A stretch of 64,000 bases of DNA from Hafnia paralvei ATCC 29927 (GTDB lineage: Bacteria; Pseudomonadota; Gammaproteobacteria; Enterobacterales; Enterobacteriaceae). The translations under genes and the position numbers were made by a program. The stretch spans positions 1 through 64,000 of the forward strand of contig NZ_LXET01000029.1 in NCBI RefSeq assembly GCF_001655005.1. Direction: 5' to 3'. The notes under the pieces are model-generated. The model worked only from the letters and a program-made list of their open reading frames with translations, had not been told where the DNA came from and searched no databases. This document shows, piece by piece, positions 61,817 through 64,000 of the stretch. Within the stretch, counting starts at the first letter, position 1, and each line of letters opens with the position of its first letter.

Positions 61817-63358
61817 ATGACTGATCCTAAAGATACACTCGTATCCAATTCGCGAGAGAATAGCGCGCAACCACATTCTTCACATCTCGCTTTCTGGCGT
61901 AAAAACCAGAAGACAAATCAAAAACCAGAAATGACCGTCGATGATATCACTATCGTAGACCGCAGCATGCTCAAGCGCGCTGTTGGCGCAGCTGCGTTAG
62001 GTAATGCTATGGAGTGGTTCGATTTTGGTGTGTACAGCTTTTTAGCCGTCACCATCGGTAAAGTCTTTTTCCCAAGCGGAAGTCCCGCGGCACAGTTGAT
62101 TGCGACTTTCGCCGCCTTTGCTGCGGCATTTTTAGTTCGTCCATTGGGCGGAATGGTCTTTGGTCCCTTAGGCGATAGAATCGGTCGTCAGAAGGTGCTG
62201 GCCTTCACCATGATTATGATGGCGGTAGGGACATTCTGTATCGGCCTCATCCCTAGCTATGAAAGTATTGGTATTGCGGCGCCTATATTGCTGCTGGTTG
62301 CTCGTTTGGTTCAAGGCTTTTCGACCGGCGGTGAGTATGGTGGTGCGGCGACCTTTATCGCGGAATACTCCACGGACAAACGCCGCGGATTTATGGGGAG
62401 CTGGTTAGAGTTTGGCACCTTTGGCGGTTATTTGCTTGGTGCGATGTTGGTCACGGGTTTAACCGCGGCGATGCCAGAGGAAACCTTGCTTGCTTGGGGC
62501 TGGAGAATTCCGTTCTTTATTGCCGCACCTTTGGGACTATTTGGCCTTTATATCCGCCTGAAGCTGGAGGAAACACCAGCGTTCCAAAAACATATGGAAA
62601 AGCAGGAAGCTATCGAAGAGAGCAAGCCAAAAATGGGCTTGTTCGAAATGATGGGAACCTACTGGCAGCAGATGCTGAAATGTATCGGCCTAGTGCTGTT
62701 GTTTAACGTTTCAAACTATATGCTGACGTCCTATATGCCGAGTTACTTAACCGGCGTGTTAGGCCTGAGTGAATTGAGTGGCCTGATGCTGATTATGGTG
62801 GTGATGTTTATCATGATGCCGCTGACGTTACTGTGGGGGCACTGGAACGATCGGTTAGGACGTAAACCGGTGATTATGTTTGGTGCGCTTGGTTTGATTG
62901 TACTGGCTATTCCATCGTTGATGCTGATTGGTACTGGCAGTATGTGGGCGGTGTTCGCTGGCCTCATGATTTTAGGCGTATTGCATACCTGCTTTAGTGG
63001 GACGATGCCATCGGCACTGCCTGCGTTGTTCACTACACAAACACGCTATAGCGCGTTGGCCGTCGGCTTTAATATCTCCGTCTCTTTGTTTGGCGGTACT
63101 ACGCCGCTGATTACCTCATGGTTGGTGTCTACCACGGGTAATCATCTGGTACCTGCTTACTATTTGATGGGGGCTGGTGTGATTGGTGCGATCACGGTGA
63201 TGTTTATGCGAGAAACCGCACGTAAACCGCTACGCGGCTCGGCTCCTGCCGTTGCCACGAAGGCTGAGGCTAAGGCACTGATCCATAAGCTACGCTTACG
63301 CCGTCAGCGAAAAGAGCATGACCTTGTTCTACAAAATAACCAAAGTACTGTAAATTAA
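61817..63358 (+). CDS. proP: ProP-type proline/glycine betaine:H+ symporter
   Basis: 513 residues, MFS metabolite:H+ symporter. Sequence follows E. coli ProP: GNAMEWFDFGVYSF, RPLGGMVFGPLGDRIGRQKVLAF, VQGFSTGGEYGGAATFIAEYS, FMGSWLEFGTFGGY and GWRIPFF. The N-terminal tail is about 25 residues longer than in E. coli, while the C-terminal tail is shorter. It ends LIHKLRLRRQRKEHDLVLQNN, without the heptad coiled coil of E. coli ProP. Other osmolyte or alpha-ketoglutarate symporters of this family are a lesser alternative. Terminator follows. Confidence 0.88.
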   Translation: MTDPKDTLVSNSRENSAQPHSSHLAFWRKNQKTNQKPEMTVDDITIVDRSMLKRAVGAAALGNAMEWFDFGVYSFLAVTIGKVFFPSGSPAAQLIATFAAFAAAFLVRPLGGMVFGPLGDRIGRQKVLAFTMIMMAVGTFCIGLIPSYESIGIAAPILLLVARLVQGFSTGGEYGGAATFIAEYSTDKRRGFMGSWLEFGTFGGYLLGAMLVTGLTAAMPEETLLAWGWRIPFFIAAPLGLFGLYIRLKLEETPAFQKHMEKQEAIEESKPKMGLFEMMGTYWQQMLKCIGLVLLFNVSNYMLTSYMPSYLTGVLGLSELSGLMLIMVVMFIMMPLTLLWGHWNDRLGRKPVIMFGALGLIVLAIPSLMLIGTGSMWAVFAGLMILGVLHTCFSGTMPSALPALFTTQTRYSALAVGFNISVSLFGGTTPLITSWLVSTTGNHLVPAYYLMGAGVIGAITVMFMRETARKPLRGSAPAVATKAEAKALIHKLRLRRQRKEHDLVLQNNQSTVN

Positions 63359-63434
63359 TGCATTGCATTATTTAATTGTTGTATAAATAAGTATGCAATA
63401 ATTTACATCACGATATAAACGAGTTTGATATAAG

Positions 63435-63461
63435 AAAGCCCGATTGTTCGGGCTTTTTAAG
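63435..63461 (+). terminator. proP terminator, bidirectional
   Basis: AAAGCCCGA (63435-63443), loop TTGT, TCGGGCTTTTT. It also lies just past the end of the convergent LuxR-type gene. Confidence 0.92.
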
Positions 63462-63467
63462 TTTGAA

Positions 63468-64000
63468 TTAAGCTGTCGTTATTCTTGCTGGTGCTGGAAA
63501 AATAACATACTTGATAACGTTATAGAGATAGCAAAACTCAAGACGATTTCTAACATGCATCTTTTCGGTAATATGTTGCTTGTGAACATAAACTGTGCGA
63601 CTGCATATATTGAGTCTACGTGCAATTTTATAGTTAGGCATTTCCTCCATCCAATATTGGATGATAGAGGATTCTCGTTCAGTGAGCACAGGGTAATCGC
63701 CAAAATATTGCTGTAACGTTTTTTGCAGGTTAGGCTTAAGGTGAAGGTCTGACAGGGTGACTAGTAACGGGATTAAGTTTTGTTTATTAATGATATAGAC
63801 ATGACTGTCTAGTATCACGGGTCTGGCGCTGTTCGGATACTCGGTATCGATGTATATGAATATTTTAGCCGAAGAGAACTGGGTGAAAAAATGGAGTAAC
63901 GTTGAGTCCTGCCCATTAATTCGACAATAATCTGTCAGATTTACCAGAATAACATCGGGGTTAGGCATATCATTTTGTTCGGAAGCATCAATGACTGAAT
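63468..64000 (-). CDS. LuxR-family regulator, 5' end cut by window
   Basis: At least 176 residues. The C-terminal GerE helix-turn-helix reads YPVLTERESSIIQYWMEEMPNYKIARRLNICSRTVYVHKQHITEKMHVRNRLEF. The N-terminal part is receiver-like (PDVILVNLTDY). The frame stays open past the ATG at 63968 to the window edge, reading SVIDASEQND before that methionine, so the true start is probably outside. Similar in architecture to RcsB/BglJ/FimW-type regulators; target unknown. Convergent with proP. Confidence 0.8.
   Translation of the reverse strand, partial: SVIDASEQNDMPNPDVILVNLTDYCRINGQDSTLLHFFTQFSSAKIFIYIDTEYPNSARPVILDSHVYIINKQNLIPLLVTLSDLHLKPNLQKTLQQYFGDYPVLTERESSIIQYWMEEMPNYKIARRLNICSRTVYVHKQHITEKMHVRNRLEFCYLYNVIKYVIFPAPARITTA

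Overview
This window is an ordinary chromosomal stretch of a member of the Enterobacterales. Almost every protein aligns closely, from memory, with an Escherichia coli counterpart. Gene order follows E. coli in long blocks (putA/putP; csgBAC/csgDEFG; pyrC; rne/rluC/yceF/yceD/rpmF/plsX/fabHDG/acpP/fabF/pabC/mltG/tmk/holB/ycfH/ptsG; ribA/pgpB/lapAB/pyrF/yciH/osmB). The blocks are joined differently than in E. coli and differ at many residues. Intermediate base composition, a curli locus and this patchwork order suggest Hafnia or a close relative such as Obesumbacterium. That genus call is inference; no rRNA or tRNA is present to anchor it. I see no prophage, insertion sequence, CRISPR array or integrated island.

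Layout. 0.1-6.2 kb: divergent proline catabolism and uptake (putA, putP) with PutA operator motifs between them. 6.2-11 kb: complete curli locus, csgBAC on the minus strand and csgDEFG on the plus strand, separated by a long regulatory region. 11-16.4 kb: single genes (a small membrane ORF, aqpZ, a small unknown gene, gldA, fumA), most with their own terminators. 16.5-19.6 kb: fetAB iron exporter, pyrC, an ABM-domain monooxygenase. 19.9-25.5 kb: rne with long leader, rluC, yceF. 25.6-36.3 kb: the yceD-rpmF-fatty acid synthesis-pabC-mltG-tmk-holB-ycfH cluster, all on plus. 36.3-43 kb: ptsG with its regulatory region, then ribA, pgpB, lapAB, pyrF, yciH, osmB.

43-64 kb is more mosaic: a solitary araD, the gntKU gluconate operon with GntR and CRP sites, a DUF817 membrane protein, a DHA1 efflux protein, a CGWC thioredoxin-fold protein, yqjA, a POT peptide transporter, DoxX, a secreted metallo-beta-lactamase-fold protein divergent from a LysR gene, an EamA/EmrE-type exporter divergent from an XRE-cupin regulator, trhO, a MocR-type regulator, tqsA, proP, and a LuxR-type regulator cut by the window end.

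No clearly undescribed multigene system stands out. The observations most worth following are regulatory: two 18-bp palindromes, each overlapping a -10-like element, between the XRE-cupin gene and the exporter; a strong intrinsic terminator between csgA and csgC; a near-consensus heat-shock promoter for lapAB lying across the pgpB terminator; short repeated AGCGCAT motifs in the curli control region; and several long perfect hairpins without T-tracts between genes. At the protein level the points are an enlarged CsgA, a ProP lacking the classic C-terminal coiled coil, and an MBL-fold protein with a degenerate metal motif.
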